From positions 7,192,001-7,256,000 of the forward strand of contig CAVNZM010000007.1 in assembly GCA_963693365.1 (NCBI GenBank): 64,000 nucleotides of DNA. The letters run 5' to 3'. Every line of letters starts with the position of its first letter. Within the stretch, counting starts at the first letter, position 1. Position numbers and translations under genes: made by a program. Under the pieces are notes generated by a model. That model was given only the letters and a program-made list of their open reading frames with translations. It searched no databases and was not told where the DNA came from. The stretch comes from Amoebidium appalachense. Its lineage: Eukaryota; Ichthyosporea. Shown here one piece after another: positions 63,719 to 64,000 of this stretch.

Positions 63719-63909
63719 GAACCCCAACTAATTGATTTCTCCTTGTAGTCTTTATGGTGTCTCGTAGAGAAAGTAAACCCTGATATATAGTCACCACCCG
63801 ACATCTATGTACGTGATCATGATATACCGCTGAGGGGATATTCCGAGCAAAACCCCCCCCCCATACCTGAGACTGGTTCTCTTTGCCTCGAGTAAACAGC
63901 GTAAACCCC
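60722..63909 (+). mobile_element. LINE (non-LTR retrotransposon), 5'-truncated
   Basis: Contains the end of an endonuclease domain, a complete reverse transcriptase frame and a 3' region with a fixed order: stop at 63556, (CA)n at 63562-63626, a GATACCGAGTGTCCC block, an A run at 63663-63715, then a tail of about 190 bases ending GTAAACCCC at 63909. The same order, reversed, occurs at 23251-23600. The tail boundary is set by where the two copies stop matching. The intact frame suggests a recent insertion. Target duplications were not found. Confidence 0.85.
60755..63556 (+). CDS. LINE endonuclease C-terminus plus reverse transcriptase
   Basis: A 933-codon frame without a convincing natural start: it is open back to 60722 after a stop, and 60755 is a GTG. 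Residues about 1-80 are the end of an APE-type endonuclease (SRSSDHSPIL, D77-H78). The reverse transcriptase spans about 285-560: SCGPDGLPAGFLK, SSFRPITLTQVVRRFFE, HPCQSAFRKNNS, GFIDWKTAYDSV (catalytic D in FIDWKTAYDS), LQGSLLSPFLFNLFIDDLA, and ALLYADDLSLLAR with YADD at about 507-510. YKYLGVP follows in the thumb region. The C-terminal 300 residues have paired Cys/His but no clear RNase H. The frame lacks its upstream endonuclease half and any ORF1, so the copy is probably immobile despite its intact reverse transcriptase. Confidence 0.88.
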   Translation: MCPEDNTRLHHTDTLQVSVGYPSKPPERAIPLARYVQSHTLRFPQISHAHNTDWGVAFWPSTMSKLSLPPNLSRSSDHSPILFLPKISLDLLPPPPPTFRLRLSQLKSQWGRVDVCVCYATKHPIYMRLLESAQARPDSHLVLDTCTNFIVDDLIDLGDYAGGGRKEYPDALLLPNTTPARLGEPLSQKESLRRLASMNRFGPPARIIGDTTGDPLIDSDKYFSELFKDRTPAQKPIVWPVDPSIPIESILPFFSPDAIWSVISSYSSSKSCGPDGLPAGFLKILVPSYPQKESDRAIKPDLTIMLSSLFSWCVKCGHVPSSWLDTLVIPIVKKDSEGPISSFRPITLTQVVRRFFEACLLRLFAHHPRFQSILHIHPCQSAFRKNNSCYVQIMALHDSMQVGAQYVGFIDWKTAYDSVSPGLLWEKLAARGVPHCIGVLLEALLSQTYGRAVVNGHLSYGFARTRGLLQGSLLSPFLFNLFIDDLAVKIYAENDDPINNFPPALLYADDLSLLARTPRRLQRLFDVVSEWCKANLMILNIDKCGVLVPDIANNLHTFTLSSKPVPIVPEYKYLGVPVDSVGVMFPHMVEKRVELARKRLAFFSANIFKDTPLHPSIRLTFIRTFVFPACEYGLPLLAAWIKKERTRALKPLANFLEAEVASFLSNNCCKPGPVTLSIYGLVPIAARVSYLALKFNKHISRLKKYLPSHPLFSIRPVPSSPLPSFLPSLSPSPLGTNTNKPRNSVCVTLDCHLLIKHVHNHKIITQYNKWKKIPHDTRPDESIHLEKLSLMSRFIYTDRLNHIAKYGTRKCITPKYILPSCRTGLSLADGIIDQLPRFYCTRAIQWRSNKYKVASFACPNNTHTHQFNRSCIAKCSLIDHIIPQHTHVTFTTDTQKDSLPVNYNILDFILNTRNYDLFIRCIDWLEKHITTKL

Positions 63910-64000
63910 GGAAGATATGGGAACGGAAACCTCTTCGTTGTTGCTGACGTTGGCATGCGATATTGAAGGAGAGTCCGTCAGAGCTAGCCGTTAACATTTG
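63910..64000. other. Right flank beyond the LINE
   Basis: Unique sequence after the LINE tail. No gene signal in the 91 bases available. Confidence 0.4.

Overview
The window is nuclear DNA from an intron-dense eukaryote. The reasons are two conserved genes split into many short exons with GT-AG introns, one predicted AT-AC (U12-type) intron, a TATA-type promoter, a LINE-type reverse transcriptase and a nested DNA transposon. The lineage is not settled. A bacterial/plastid-style TrmB argues for a plastid-bearing or algal/protist lineage, while the predicted U12 intron argues against lineages that lost the minor spliceosome. Introns and spacers are packed with (GT/CA)n microsatellites and unusually long poly(G)/poly(C) runs. 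Most long open frames in the window are translations of these repeats (HTHT, CVCV, poly-P, poly-G) and are not genes.

Layout, left to right. (1) 327-2042 (+): intronless CENP-B/pogo-like DDE protein whose catalytic acids look degraded. (2) 18751 down to 4428 (-): TAF1B/Rrn7-like RNA polymerase I factor. I placed 17 exons; at least one more must lie between 8808 and 7278. (3) 18752-20461: shared upstream region with duplicated CACGTG modules and a TATA box serving 20462-21232 (+), a secreted Thr/Ala-rich mucin-like protein. (4) 23251-24820 (-): truncated LINE copy carrying a 170-bp nested transposon. (5) 25822-27702: two diverged direct repeats, each with its own private inverted repeat. (6) 28391-54770 (+): TRAPPC9/Trs120. 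All 33 exons chain in phase to 3471 nt (1156 codons plus stop). (7) 57435-58241 (-): tRNA (guanine-N7) methyltransferase, TrmB family. (8) 59779 (+): probable first exon of a further gene. (9) 60722-63909 (+): LINE with a 933-codon open frame (endonuclease end plus reverse transcriptase) and a structured 3' tail.

The host genes are housekeeping functions (Pol I initiation, TRAPPII Rab activation, tRNA modification) with no evident functional link. The most notable features are structural: splice acceptors made from the ends of microsatellites, partial copies of exon edges beside real splice sites, a predicted AT-AC intron, fold-back insertions, and a LINE 3' end that carries a CA microsatellite and an A tract with it.
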